Source: a bacterium (GTDB lineage: Bacteria > Patescibacteriota > Saccharimonadia > Saccharimonadales > UBA4665). Taken from it: 35,077 bases of DNA. Every line of letters starts with the position of its first letter. Position 1 is the first letter of the stretch. Shown here piece after piece: positions 15,266 to 23,141 of this stretch. The stretch is from contig JAJZCD010000001.1 of the NCBI GenBank assembly GCA_021851735.1, positions 1 to 35,077 of the forward strand, written 5' to 3'. Below the pieces are notes generated by a model, which made no database searches, had not been told where the DNA came from, and saw nothing but the letters and a program-made list of their open reading frames with translations. Both the position numbers and the translations under genes were made by a program.

Positions 15266-16778
15266 GCCCATTGATAAACTCATTGATGGCATATCGATGT
15301 ACCGGTTACTGCTCTATTACCTGCTTGGGCTTTTAGCGGCTGCTATCGTATTCAGTAGTATTGGTGTCATGAATTATAACGGTTTTGAAATTGGCATATC
15401 TGCCGGTGTTTTGGTGGGCGCTTGCTGGGTTATCAATAAAATATTTGCCTCTATTTTTAATGCGCCAACTAATCCCGAGTCGTCAATTCTAACGGGACTT
15501 ATCTTGGCGCTCGTTATCCCGCCGACATTTAACAACTTCGGGTTTTTGTTTATGTTAGCTGCATCTGGTCTCGCGATTGCCTCGAAGTACATTCTGACCA
15601 TTCGCTACAAACATATTTTCAACCCAGCGGCGATTGCTATCGTGCTTACAGCATTAGGCCCGCGACAAAGCGCCAGCTGGTGGGTGGGTACAGCAGCTAT
15701 GTTGCCGCTTGTAATCATAGGTGGCATCCTTGTTATGCGGAAAATTAGGCGAGAGTCCATGGTTATCATGTTCCTCGTAACTACCACGGCTGCTACGGCA
15801 TTATTCGCTACGATTGGTGGCGCGAGCGCACTGACGAGCTTACGTGAAATGGCACTAACCTCTTCGGCGTTTTTCTTGGGTTTCGTGATGCTTACTGAAC
15901 CGTACACGTCGCCAACAACGCTCACTAAGCAGCTATGGTATGCTGCAATTGTCGGTGTACTATTGACGCCGCAAACACATATCGGACATTACTATACGTC
16001 ACCGGAAGTCGCCCTGATCATTGGCAACTTGTTCGCCTACGTAGTTAGTTCTAAAACCAAGTTATTCCCTATTTTGCGTGAGAAGATTGAGATTGCAGCC
16101 AACACGTTTGAATTCCGATTCATGAGTCAGCAAAAATTGGCGTACGAGCCTGGTCAGTATATGGAGTGGACCTTGCCGCATGACAATACGGATGATCGGG
16201 GTGCGCGACGGTGGTTCACCTTAGCTTCGTCGCCGACTGAAAATTCCATAAAGATAGGTGTTAAGTTCTATGATAAGGGCAGTAGCTATAAGGATGCTAT
16301 GCTTACAATGGATCAGAATACGCCTATTGTAGCCAGCCAACTGGCAGGCGATTTCGTTATGCCAAAAGATACTGCGGAAAAGCTCGTATTCATCGCGGGT
16401 GGTATTGGCGTGACGCCGTTTCGGAGTATGATCAAATATTTAATCGATATGAACCAAGAACGGTCGGTCCGTATGTTGTATAGTGCCCGATCACACGAGG
16501 GTTTTGCGTATAAAGACGTGTTTGAAGAGGCACGAAGAAAACTTGGCATTAATACCATGTACGTTACTTCACGCAATAGCACTACAAAAGCTATGCCCCA
16601 CACTATCCCTGGTCCTATTACCGGCAAGCTCATCACTCGAGTAATCCCAGACTATGCCGATTGTATGTTCTATATATCTGGTACTCGACCTATGGTTGAA
16701 GATATACAAGAAGCGTTGGAACAGCTGCACGTACCGCTACATCGTATTAAGGTTGATTTCTTCCAGGGCTATGCGTAG
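15246..16778 (+). CDS. RnfD/NqrB-like membrane domain fused to NAD(P)H:flavin reductase domain
   Basis: A 510-residue fusion. Residues about 20-270 form a multi-helix membrane domain of the NqrB/RnfD type, with YKHIFNPAAIAI (121-132) and TEPYTSPTT (217-225) as family landmarks. Residues 280-510 are a ferredoxin-NADP reductase-type module: FAD-binding RWFTLASSP (323-331), NAD(P)-binding GGIGVTPFRSM (385-395), YISGTRPMV (476-484) and C-terminal KVDFFQGY. There is no 2Fe-2S domain. The SGAT flavinylation motif of true RnfD/NqrB is absent. The likely path is NAD(P)H to FAD, across the membrane, to the FMN-binding protein of the same operon. The ATG at 15246 is chosen over a TTG 9 bases earlier because AAAGGA lies about 10 bases upstream. 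Confidence 0.9.
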   Translation: MWLKLIKPIDKLIDGISMYRLLLYYLLGLLAAAIVFSSIGVMNYNGFEIGISAGVLVGACWVINKIFASIFNAPTNPESSILTGLILALVIPPTFNNFGFLFMLAASGLAIASKYILTIRYKHIFNPAAIAIVLTALGPRQSASWWVGTAAMLPLVIIGGILVMRKIRRESMVIMFLVTTTAATALFATIGGASALTSLREMALTSSAFFLGFVMLTEPYTSPTTLTKQLWYAAIVGVLLTPQTHIGHYYTSPEVALIIGNLFAYVVSSKTKLFPILREKIEIAANTFEFRFMSQQKLAYEPGQYMEWTLPHDNTDDRGARRWFTLASSPTENSIKIGVKFYDKGSSYKDAMLTMDQNTPIVASQLAGDFVMPKDTAEKLVFIAGGIGVTPFRSMIKYLIDMNQERSVRMLYSARSHEGFAYKDVFEEARRKLGINTMYVTSRNSTTKAMPHTIPGPITGKLITRVIPDYADCMFYISGTRPMVEDIQEALEQLHVPLHRIKVDFFQGYA

Positions 16779-16871
16779 TATGTGCCTCCCGGCTATGTAC
16801 GCTACTGCGGAATCGCCTACCTCAGTGTAGTTCGCTTAGTACTCGCTTCTGCGGCTTGACCCAATAAAAAT

Positions 16872-16893
16872 CCCCGTGGCAGAGACCAAGGGG
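16872..16893. repeat. IS200-like right-end hairpin
   Basis: CCCC-GTGG-CAGAGA-CCA-AGGGG folds into a stem with a 6-base loop. It lies downstream of tnpA, and its core repeats at the other end. Confidence 0.65.
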
Positions 16894-16915
16894 GTATTCA
16901 GGGTAAGGGAGCTCA

Positions 16916-17344
16916 TCACCAGACGGTGAGCTGTAGATCGCTTGGATTCTTCCCCTGGTTCTTCACGTATTTCTCTACGACAGCCCAATTACCACCCGTA
17001 CTGACGGTGGCAGCATAATACCCATCCGACCAGAATTCGCCGCCCCACAAGTCTTTCTTGAGCGCTGGGTGGGTCAGGAATAGTTGCTTTGCGGTCACAC
17101 TTTTGAAGATCCGTACGACCTGACCGATGCTATACTTCGGGTGGAAGCTAACCAACAAATGTATGTGGTTCTTGTCATCCCCGAACTGTTCGATAGTCAG
17201 GTCGTACCGCTCTTCAATGCCTTTCATAGTGTCACGTATCGTGGCGACTAATTCCGCACTCAATAAAGCCTTTCGGTACTTCACCGGGAAGACGAGGTGG
17301 TAATGGGTGTCGTATGCGCAGTGATTGTTCTTGGTGATGGGCAC
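16916..17344 (-). CDS. tnpA: IS200/IS605-family TnpA transposase (HUH, Y1)
   Basis: A 142-residue single-strand DNA transposase. The HUH metal-binding motif is HIH (60-62) in DDKNHIHLLVSF, and the catalytic tyrosine is Y126 in VVEKYVKNQG, so the enzyme looks intact. Length is typical of TnpA (130-155). The N-terminus shows the family pattern AYDTHYHLVFPVKYRKALL. It runs opposite to the flavin operon and follows its end by about 140 bases, so insertion did not break a gene there. A hairpin upstream of the start (17366-17388) is a usual IS200 device to block read-through transcription. A REP-associated relative (RAYT) is an alternative reading because of the paired hairpins. Confidence 0.93.
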   Translation of the reverse strand: MPITKNNHCAYDTHYHLVFPVKYRKALLSAELVATIRDTMKGIEERYDLTIEQFGDDKNHIHLLVSFHPKYSIGQVVRIFKSVTAKQLFLTHPALKKDLWGGEFWSDGYYAATVSTGGNWAVVEKYVKNQGKNPSDLQLTVW

Positions 17345-17365
17345 CCTAACAGTATAGCTGCATAT

Positions 17366-17388
17366 GAGGGGAACCTAAGGCTCCCCTC
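17366..17388. terminator. Hairpin upstream of tnpA
   Basis: GAGGGGA (17366-17372) pairs with TCCCCTC (17382-17388) around a 9-base loop, between the left-end hairpin and the tnpA start. In IS200 a hairpin here shields tnpA from outside transcription; there is no U-tract, so this role is inferred. Confidence 0.45.
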
Positions 17389-17408
17389 ACACTCCCTTCC
17401 GAACCTTA

Positions 17409-17431
17409 CCCGCGTGGCAGAGACCACGGGG
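17409..17431. repeat. IS200-like left-end hairpin
   Basis: CGTGG-CAGAGA-CCACG extended by CCC/GGG with one bulged G. It lies upstream of tnpA and repeats the core of the hairpin at 16872-16893 in the same orientation. Confidence 0.65.
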
Positions 17432-17644
17432 AAAGAAGGATTATAAGGTCACTCCTACGTATCAGGAAAAAACGAGAATGTTTGTGTGAACATAGTATAT
17501 GCTGGAATGTTTTCTCATTACCTGATGTCCCGTACCTTTGTAGCCTTGGGAAACGTACGTCCTAGATAGCCTCTGCGTTCTTCGAGTGAGTCTGTAGACG
17601 CCACAAGCTGTGCCAAGAATATGAGAGGCGTACCTCATGGTAAG

Positions 17645-17687
17645 GCAGTGACGGTAGCGTGTTGTTGTAGCTATCGCCACTGCTTTT
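17645..17687 (+). terminator. Plus-strand terminator-like hairpin
   Basis: A 14-base stem (17645-17658 with 17670-17683; one A-C mismatch, one G-U) ends in TTTT on the plus strand. No plus-strand gene lies close upstream. On the minus strand it directly follows the ABC permease stop but lacks a U-run there. Confidence 0.5.
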
Positions 17688-17689
17688 AG

Positions 17690-18979
17690 CTATTCGTACC
17701 GCAGTGCTTCTATTGGGTCTTTCCTGCTAGCTCTTAGTGCGGGTAGTGTTCCCGCTAAAAAGGCGATCAGCATAATACCAATGACGACGATTGCTATTGT
17801 TCTCGGTGGGAATGTCAACAGCGTCAGTCCTGGGAAGCCTTTCAGAAATCCATGGACGGCTATTGCGTTGATTGCCTTCCCGACTAAAGCAGCAAATCCA
17901 ACTCCAAGGACGCTACCCCAGAATCCAAGCAGCACCGCTTCGATACTAAATAGTGCATATACCTTGTGCCGGCTCATCCCTAGCGCTTTCATGAGGCCAA
18001 TTTCCTTGGTGCGCTCCTGTACGGACATATAGAGTGTATTAATAATGCCAAATGAAGCGGCCAGTAGCGCGATTGCACCAAACATGTCGAATACGATAAT
18101 AATGGCATTGATGGCGGTAAAAATTGTGCTCTCTTGGTCTTGTATCGTCTTAGCAGTAAAACCCTTGGCTTTCAACTTGCTCTTGATGGTGTCAAGTTGT
18201 GTGGTGGTTAAGTTCTTCGGGAATGTGGCGTATGCCGTTAGAAATGTATTGGCACGTGCAGCAGGGATGCCGGCGGTTTGGATACTATATAGCTGGCCCG
18301 CTAATGCGTTGTTCGCATATGCGACTGATTGGCTGATCAGGTTTTTTTGTTGTACGCCAACGACAGTAGCGACAACCGTCTTCCGGACGCCTTGGCCACT
18401 GGTTATGCCGATGGTGACATGCGCACCTATGATCGCCCGGTTGCTGCCGTATCCAAGTGGTTGGACATAGCTCACGGGAATTGTCAGTTGGTTCTGTGTG
18501 CTGTTGGCATTAACTCCCTGCCCGACTACCATATCAGGAGCCGCATCACCGATCTGTTGTGCAAGCGAAAGCTGGTACTTATCACCCTTGCCTGTAATAT
18601 AGTCCGGCGATAATGAATGAGCTGCAACTACACTCGTGATGTTGGGAATGGACTTTATAACTGCAAGTCCTTTTGAACTCATGAGCAATTGTTTGTTATG
18701 CAACCCGCTTGCTGACACGGTTGCGTTCGGGTTGTACGTGTATTTTGCCGGCCCGCTGCCCGGTGACGTTTGCTTGTTCGTTAATGTTACTAAGAGCACA
18801 TTGGGCGCTCCAAAGCTTTTGACCTGACGGTTTAGGTAGCTTTTGATGCCAGTTCCAATACCGTTAGTCAATGTAATAGTCATGGCGCCGATAAATATTG
18901 CGACAATTGTTAAGAAGGTTCGTCCCTTGCTGCGCCACATATTTGCGCTAGCGGTACTCAGTAAATCGCTCAGTTTCAT
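17690..18979 (-). CDS. MacB/FtsX-type ABC transporter permease
   Basis: A 429-residue permease with the MacB layout: TM1 (about 21-42), a large extracytoplasmic domain (about 45-285), then TM2 (290-316), TM3 (342-368) and TM4 (393-414). Conserved family pieces are ERTKEIGLMKALGMSRHKV (322-340) after TM2 and SRKDPIEALRYE at the very C-terminus. Such proteins are mechanotransmitters that drive export or release of peptides, lipoproteins or drugs rather than classical channel transport. The ATG overlaps the ATPase stop by four bases (ATGA), so the two are translationally coupled. No membrane-fusion partner (MacA) is found next to it, which is usual for single-membrane cells. Substrate unknown. 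Confidence 0.93.
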   Translation of the reverse strand: MKLSDLLSTASANMWRSKGRTFLTIVAIFIGAMTITLTNGIGTGIKSYLNRQVKSFGAPNVLLVTLTNKQTSPGSGPAKYTYNPNATVSASGLHNKQLLMSSKGLAVIKSIPNITSVVAAHSLSPDYITGKGDKYQLSLAQQIGDAAPDMVVGQGVNANSTQNQLTIPVSYVQPLGYGSNRAIIGAHVTIGITSGQGVRKTVVATVVGVQQKNLISQSVAYANNALAGQLYSIQTAGIPAARANTFLTAYATFPKNLTTTQLDTIKSKLKAKGFTAKTIQDQESTIFTAINAIIIVFDMFGAIALLAASFGIINTLYMSVQERTKEIGLMKALGMSRHKVYALFSIEAVLLGFWGSVLGVGFAALVGKAINAIAVHGFLKGFPGLTLLTFPPRTIAIVVIGIMLIAFLAGTLPALRASRKDPIEALRYE

Positions 18980-19662
18980 ACATCGCTCCCTTCGCTGAGT
19001 TTGCCGTCCTTGATATGTAGTTGTCGATGGCAGCGTCCGGCCAATTCTTTGTCATGCGTCACTATGATAACGGTAATCCCCTGCTCTTTGTTGAGACGGA
19101 ACAGTAAATCTTCAATCGTTTTGCCGGTATGGCTATCGAGGTTTCCAGTTGGTTCGTCAGCAAATATAACACTCGGCTTATTAATAAGTGCTCGGGCAAT
19201 ACAGACTCGTTGTTTCTGGCCACCACTGAGTGTGCCGGCTTTGGCGGCCGCCTTCTCTGAGAGCTCGACAGATTTAAGTGCTGCAAGACCGCGCGTGGTG
19301 CGCTCCTTACGATTGATTTTGGCAATCTTGAGTGGCAAGATGACATTATTGAGTACGGTGTCAGTTTCGTTGAGAAAAAATTGCTGGAACACAAAGCCAT
19401 ACCGCTTGTTACGGAGACCGTCTACTTGCCTACTGCGAATGCGGGCAGCATCCGTGCCGTCAACCAGGATATTTCCTTGTGATGGCCTATCGAGCAACGC
19501 AAGCATATGCATGAGCGTGCTTTTGCCCGAGCCGCTCTTACCAACTATGGCAATCAGCTCACCCGAGTTAATTGACAAATTGATGTCGCTGAGCGCGGAA
19601 AATGCTGCTTCGCCTTTGCCATATGTTTTGCTGAGATGCTCTGTTGCGATAACTGCGCTCAT
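18976..19662 (-). CDS. ABC transporter ATP-binding protein (LolD/MacB type)
   Basis: A 228-residue ATPase of the LolD/MacB class that powers the permease encoded next. Walker A GKSGSGKST (41-49), Q-loop FQQF (92-95), signature LSGGQKQR (145-152), Walker B VIFADE with E170, D-loop NLDS, and switch His203 (VTHDKEL) are all present. The polar FLNETDTVLNNVILPL after the Q-loop is typical of this class. AGGGG lies about 11 bases before the ATG, so unlike many neighbours this gene has a conventional leader. It heads a two-gene operon and overlaps the permease start by four bases. Confidence 0.95.
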   Translation of the reverse strand: MSAVIATEHLSKTYGKGEAAFSALSDINLSINSGELIAIVGKSGSGKSTLMHMLALLDRPSQGNILVDGTDAARIRSRQVDGLRNKRYGFVFQQFFLNETDTVLNNVILPLKIAKINRKERTTRGLAALKSVELSEKAAAKAGTLSGGQKQRVCIARALINKPSVIFADEPTGNLDSHTGKTIEDLLFRLNKEQGITVIIVTHDKELAGRCHRQLHIKDGKLSEGSDV

Positions 19663-19981
19663 GGCTGGTGTCCCCTTATCTACGACTTAAATATCTTGTG
19701 TACGCTTGTATAAAAGCTGTTTCACAATGGAAGTAGTATTAGCAATACGATGCAGTAAAATGCTGCAGTTCTCACCGAAAAAATACAAATATACAGACTT
19801 ATAGTGCAAATGTGTATTGTAACCCTGTGGGCATAGTTTGTATATATAGTCCTGCGTTGCTGTTATCCCTGATGTAGAACTCTGTATGATGCAATCATTT
19901 CCAGGAGCTGGGGTGCATTCTGGCAAAAAAAGGCGTGGCTTCATTAGCGTCCTTCTGTAGAGCTAAATAGCATCTAAGCGG
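19663..19981. other. Divergent intergenic region
   Basis: About 330 bases between the ABC operon (minus) and the next plus-strand gene. No gene is supported. It holds the upstream region of the ABC operon, a small TGCAG/CTGCA hairpin near 19750-19768, and AT-rich sequence. Confidence 0.4.
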
Positions 19982-19987
19982 TACAAT
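19982..19987 (+). promoter_or_regulatory. -10 box for leaderless gene at 19994
   Basis: TACAAT ends 6 bases before the ATG at 19994. No ribosome site fits in the gap. Confidence 0.5.
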
Positions 19988-19993
19988 GAGCAT

Positions 19994-20506
19994 ATGGATG
20001 AGCAACAACAGCACGCAGGTACCGAGCAACAGCCGATGATGCAACAGGTGACACCAACGCCTACTACTCCTCGCGACTCGGTCGTAGTACAAATGAAGCC
20101 TACAGCTCAACAAGCCTCTGCACGTGCGACAGAAACAACGGCATCCCTAGGGTTAGTGGCTACAGGCGCCGTTCACGCAAACGCTGGCAAACCGATGCTA
20201 GAAGTGCCCGATAAAACTGCGCAAGCACTGCTCATGATAAGCGACGCTCAGTCAAATCATCGGTCACAAGCTAAACTTCCTGTTGGATTGCTCATCGCAC
20301 TAGTAACGCTGGTTATAGTCGTGGCAGCAGCAAGTTTTCTGTTGAGTAATATCAAACCGGGCGGTTCCTCTAAGGTCTCCAGCTCTCCAGGTCCGGCGTC
20401 ACCATCAAGTCAGACCAATCCCAACTCGACGAAGAATATATCGAACCAAATAAACAAAGACGCTTCTAGCTGCTCTAACCTTGTGACTGCCCTGTCGCAG
20501 TGCTGA
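19994..20506 (+). CDS. Single-pass membrane protein with disordered ends
   Basis: A 170-residue protein of unknown function. Residues 1-92 are Gln/Thr/Pro-rich and probably disordered, followed by one transmembrane helix (about 96-118, VGLLIALVTLVIVVAAASFLL) and a Ser/Pro/Asn-rich outer tail. The last 15 residues hold two cysteines (C159 and the final C170), a likely disulfide in ASSCSNLVTALSQC. The inside-N, outside-C orientation is inferred from the basic residues just before the helix. The ATG start is set by the TACAAT box 6 bases upstream. It runs in the same direction as cysQ, 70 bases on, which has its own -10 box. Confidence 0.65.
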   Translation: MDEQQQHAGTEQQPMMQQVTPTPTTPRDSVVVQMKPTAQQASARATETTASLGLVATGAVHANAGKPMLEVPDKTAQALLMISDAQSNHRSQAKLPVGLLIALVTLVIVVAAASFLLSNIKPGGSSKVSSSPGPASPSSQTNPNSTKNISNQINKDASSCSNLVTALSQC

Positions 20507-20564
20507 GACTACAAATTGACGCTGTTCCACGTACACTGATCTATGCGTTTGTCATCTTTCGTGA

Positions 20565-20570
20565 TAGCAT
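20565..20570 (+). promoter_or_regulatory. Possible -10 box before cysQ
   Basis: TAGCAT, preceded by TGA (extended -10 style), ends 6 bases before the ATG at 20577. Confidence 0.35.
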
Positions 20571-20576
20571 GCGAAG

Positions 20577-21347
20577 ATGGTAGATATACAAAAACGATTG
20601 TCAGATCTGCTGGCACTTGTCCGTGAAGCAGATGCTGCAATCATGGACATATATAACAACGCCCATTCAGCTACAGTAACGATGAAATCCAACCATACAC
20701 CGTTAACGCAAGCGGATATTGCATCTCATCGTATCTTAACGCAAGGCCTTACAAAGTTATTTCCTGACACTCCTATTATTAGTGAGGAGGGTGATAAGCG
20801 GGAAAATACCACGATAGTGAAGATGCGTCGCTTCTGGTTAATTGATCCCATAGATGGCACGACAGACTTCTTGAAGAGAAACGGAGAGTTTGCAGTATGT
20901 GTTGCGCTTATCGAGGGAGATGAGCCGGTGTTTGGGATTGTCTCTGCTCCTGCTCTTGGTGTCGTGTACTATGGAGGTGCTCAGATGGGAAGTTTTAGAC
21001 AGCGTGACGGTGAAGCGGCGCAGCAAATTCATGTTGCTCAAAATAAGCTTGGTGTGATTATGGGTAGTCGATCACATACCGCCGCAGACACGGAGCAGTA
21101 CCTTAATGAACACTATGCCGGCTATGAACGTAAGACGGTTGGATCTATGTTGAAATTTACCTATGTTGCCGAAGGACTCGCTGACGTATATTTGCGATTG
21201 AATACGACTATGGGGCTATGGGACGTTGCGGCTGGGCACGCTATAGTGGTTGGAGCGGGCGGTACAGTGCGCAGACCTGATGGTTCACCTATTGATTACC
21301 ATGCCGCCTCTCTATTAGTGGGTGATTTTGTCGCTTCCTCTTCGTGA
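20577..21347 (+). CDS. cysQ: 3'(2'),5'-bisphosphate nucleotidase (CysQ-like)
   Basis: A 256-residue magnesium-dependent phosphatase of the inositol monophosphatase superfamily. The metal-binding set is complete: SEEGD with E70/E71, DPIDGTTDF (90-98), and WDVAAGHAIVVGAGG with W215/D216. The closest fit is CysQ, which removes the 3' phosphate from adenosine 3',5'-bisphosphate left over by phosphopantetheine or sulfate transfer. A broader inositol- or nucleotide-phosphatase activity cannot be excluded, since no sulfate-assimilation genes lie near. A TAGCAT -10-like box ends 6 bases before the ATG. It converges with the minus-strand secreted-protein gene, 55 bases away. Confidence 0.88.
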   Translation: MVDIQKRLSDLLALVREADAAIMDIYNNAHSATVTMKSNHTPLTQADIASHRILTQGLTKLFPDTPIISEEGDKRENTTIVKMRRFWLIDPIDGTTDFLKRNGEFAVCVALIEGDEPVFGIVSAPALGVVYYGGAQMGSFRQRDGEAAQQIHVAQNKLGVIMGSRSHTAADTEQYLNEHYAGYERKTVGSMLKFTYVAEGLADVYLRLNTTMGLWDVAAGHAIVVGAGGTVRRPDGSPIDYHAASLLVGDFVASSS

Positions 21348-21402
21348 CATCGTCGCACTTCTCCTAGTTGTAGTGCTGAGTTCTGCGCCGTAGGTCGGAG
21401 TG

Positions 21403-22596
21403 TTAGTTTGTTAGGTTGGCACCGGCGCCAACACTATTGCCATTGCTGCTATTGCCGCTAGCGCTACCACCTGCAGTAGTGTTGTTGGTGCTATTGGCAG
21501 TGCCACTGATAGCATACTGTCTGTTAGTGTTGGAAATAGTGATGTCGTTGATATTGGTAACCGATACGTTGTTGGTTGCCTTGTATGTAATGATATTGGA
21601 AGATCCAGGTCCAGTAGTGTGTATAGATGCTGTGGGTTTGTTAATGACGGGAGGTGTGACTCTTGACGTGGGAGTGACGCTCTTGTTTGTAGTGGTCTCT
21701 GAGGGTACAGGAACTGACTCTGATGAAGTGCCTGCCCTGCGTGTAGCCATTGGTAGTACAACAGCTCCACCAAACCCAGTGTTGCTTGTGCTGCCCGCCC
21801 CGTTCAGTAGACCGCTGTTGGCGCCGGTATTGCTTGGTCTGGTAGTAGTGCTTTGAACTCCAGGCATTACTACGCCTGGACGATTCTGGCCGCCTTTATG
21901 GCCGCTAACAGTAGCTTCTGGAAAACAGGTATCTATACTGGGGGTGTTGTCAACATTAAGGGTGAAGTTGGTATTGTTGGAATTGTTCGCGTTTCCGGTA
22001 CTAGCACTACCGCTGCCGTTATTGCCAAATGCACCTGCACTAGCGTCGCGTGCCGGCCAACTCAGTAGCCAGACCGGATCATTGGTGTGCAAGTAGGCTT
22101 GGGTGCTTGCTTGCCAATTCGTAAAGCTTTGACCGTTGGCTTCCCACATGAGAGGGTCGTAGCTAGACCAGCTGTCGCCGGTTGGCGCCCATGAAAGATT
22201 GGTATTGGTGCTGTTCCAGCCGGTACCTATGTCATGTCGTGCCATCCAGTTAGCTACGCCGGTATGCCAACTGTCGTAGCTTAGGCTATTGGTTTGTGCA
22301 ACGGATGGTGCTAATGTAGCCCAACCGTTCCAGTTGAGACTGCCGGCAGTTGTATTCCCGGTTACATTGGCGTTGCCGCTGTGGGCGGACTGCTGATTGC
22401 TATTCTGTAATGCGATAGTATTGCTGTTGCTGATCGTACAATTGCTATGTACGTTGGTAACGATATGGTTGTGTGAGTAGGGTCCGGTATTTGTTATAGC
22501 CTGTGCTGATACTATTCCGACGACTCCAAGACTGATCATTGTTATTGCCGCTGTCGTCAATAGTGGTACGCGGCGTATCCATGTAGTTCTGACCAT
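21403..22596 (-). CDS. Secreted Asn/Ser/Thr-rich repeat surface protein
   Basis: A 397-residue exported protein. The N-terminus is a clear signal peptide (RTTWIRRVPLLTTAAITMIS, then VGIVSAQA). The mature part contains at least three related stretches: NSNQQSAHSGNANVTGNTTA (near 66-85), SGSASTGNANNSNNTNFTL (near 195-215), and NTNRQYAISGTANSTNNTTA (near 358-377). The pattern, a polar residue alternating with Gly, Ala or Asn, suggests short stacked beta-strands as in a solenoid or curlin-like fold. A Trp-rich region (87-190) and a Pro/Thr linker lie between. Two cysteines (SNCTIS, DTCFPE) may pair. No sortase motif is seen. AAGGAGG lies 4 bases before the ATG, the strongest ribosome site in the window. 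A surface adhesin or coat role is inferred. Confidence 0.75.
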   Translation of the reverse strand: MVRTTWIRRVPLLTTAAITMISLGVVGIVSAQAITNTGPYSHNHIVTNVHSNCTISNSNTIALQNSNQQSAHSGNANVTGNTTAGSLNWNGWATLAPSVAQTNSLSYDSWHTGVANWMARHDIGTGWNSTNTNLSWAPTGDSWSSYDPLMWEANGQSFTNWQASTQAYLHTNDPVWLLSWPARDASAGAFGNNGSGSASTGNANNSNNTNFTLNVDNTPSIDTCFPEATVSGHKGGQNRPGVVMPGVQSTTTRPSNTGANSGLLNGAGSTSNTGFGGAVVLPMATRRAGTSSESVPVPSETTTNKSVTPTSRVTPPVINKPTASIHTTGPGSSNIITYKATNNVSVTNINDITISNTNRQYAISGTANSTNNTTAGGSASGNSSNGNSVGAGANLTN

Positions 22597-22709
22597 GCTG
22601 CCTCCTTACTGCTGCTCTCCGCAATTGTATGCATAACTATAAAGTTGCTGGTAGGTCAAAGCTGTTTATTTTTTCACTATTTGCTCATTACTCTGCTGAC
22701 TTACCCTAC

Positions 22710-23141
22710 TTATCGATGGTATGGTAGGTTGCAGTTAATAGTACTGGCGCGAAAGAGTGCTTCGAGTGTAACGACCATGGCAAGATCGTGTGGAAGCGTT
22801 AAACGACTAAGACTCCATTGGTAATCGGCAGTGTCGCGTGTAGCTTTCGGCAATCCGTCTGGGCCACCAATGATAAAGCTGACTTCACGTGCTTCTATCT
22901 CGCGTTTTTGCAGAAAAGCAGCAAGGTCGTGACTACCTAGCATTATCCCTTCTATTTCTAGGACTACAGTGTACGTATTGGCGGTAACTTCACGTAGTTT
23001 TGTCGCATCGTTCGCGTACTTATCTGCTAGCTGACTAATACGTACGGTGTGCAATCGCTGTAGTCGTGCTAGGTAATCAGCCCAACCTGCTTGGGCGTAG
23101 GCGAGTTTTGGCTTGCCAATGGTCACGAGGTGTAGTCTCAT
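22710..23141 (-). CDS. rlmH: 23S rRNA (pseudouridine1915-N3)-methyltransferase RlmH
   Basis: A 143-residue SPOUT-class methyltransferase that methylates the pseudouridine at 1915 in helix 69 of 23S rRNA, at the subunit interface. The knot region is complete: FIIGGPDGLP (89-98), LSRLTLPHDLAMVVTLEALF, then the C-terminal NCNLPYHR motif that contacts S-adenosylmethionine. Length is slightly below the usual 155-160. The ATG overlaps the stop of the upstream methyltransferase gene by four bases (ATGA), so translation is coupled. Confidence 0.95.
   Translation of the reverse strand: MRLHLVTIGKPKLAYAQAGWADYLARLQRLHTVRISQLADKYANDATKLREVTANTYTVVLEIEGIMLGSHDLAAFLQKREIEAREVSFIIGGPDGLPKATRDTADYQWSLSRLTLPHDLAMVVTLEALFRASTINCNLPYHR

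Larger units (their letters stand above)
16872..17431 (-). mobile_element. IS200-like element with subterminal hairpins
   Basis: A single-gene transposon: TnpA flanked by two hairpins of near-identical sequence in the same orientation (16872-16893 and 17409-17431, sharing GTGGCAGAGACCA). Same-strand hairpins at both ends are what IS200/IS605 transposases recognise. An inverted GGGTAAGG/CCTTACCC pair (16902-16909 and 17404-17411) lies inside. Outer ends are not defined; they extend some bases past each hairpin. There is no tnpB. Confidence 0.75.

Noticed and set aside
17462-17680. 72-codon minus-strand frame between the IS element and the ABC operon
   Set aside because: It runs through the terminator-like hairpin and shows no protein-like pattern or start signal.
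21416-21856. 146-codon hydrophobic plus-strand frame
   Set aside because: It is antisense to the Asn/Ser/Thr-rich secreted protein; Asn and Thr codons read backwards give Val and Leu.
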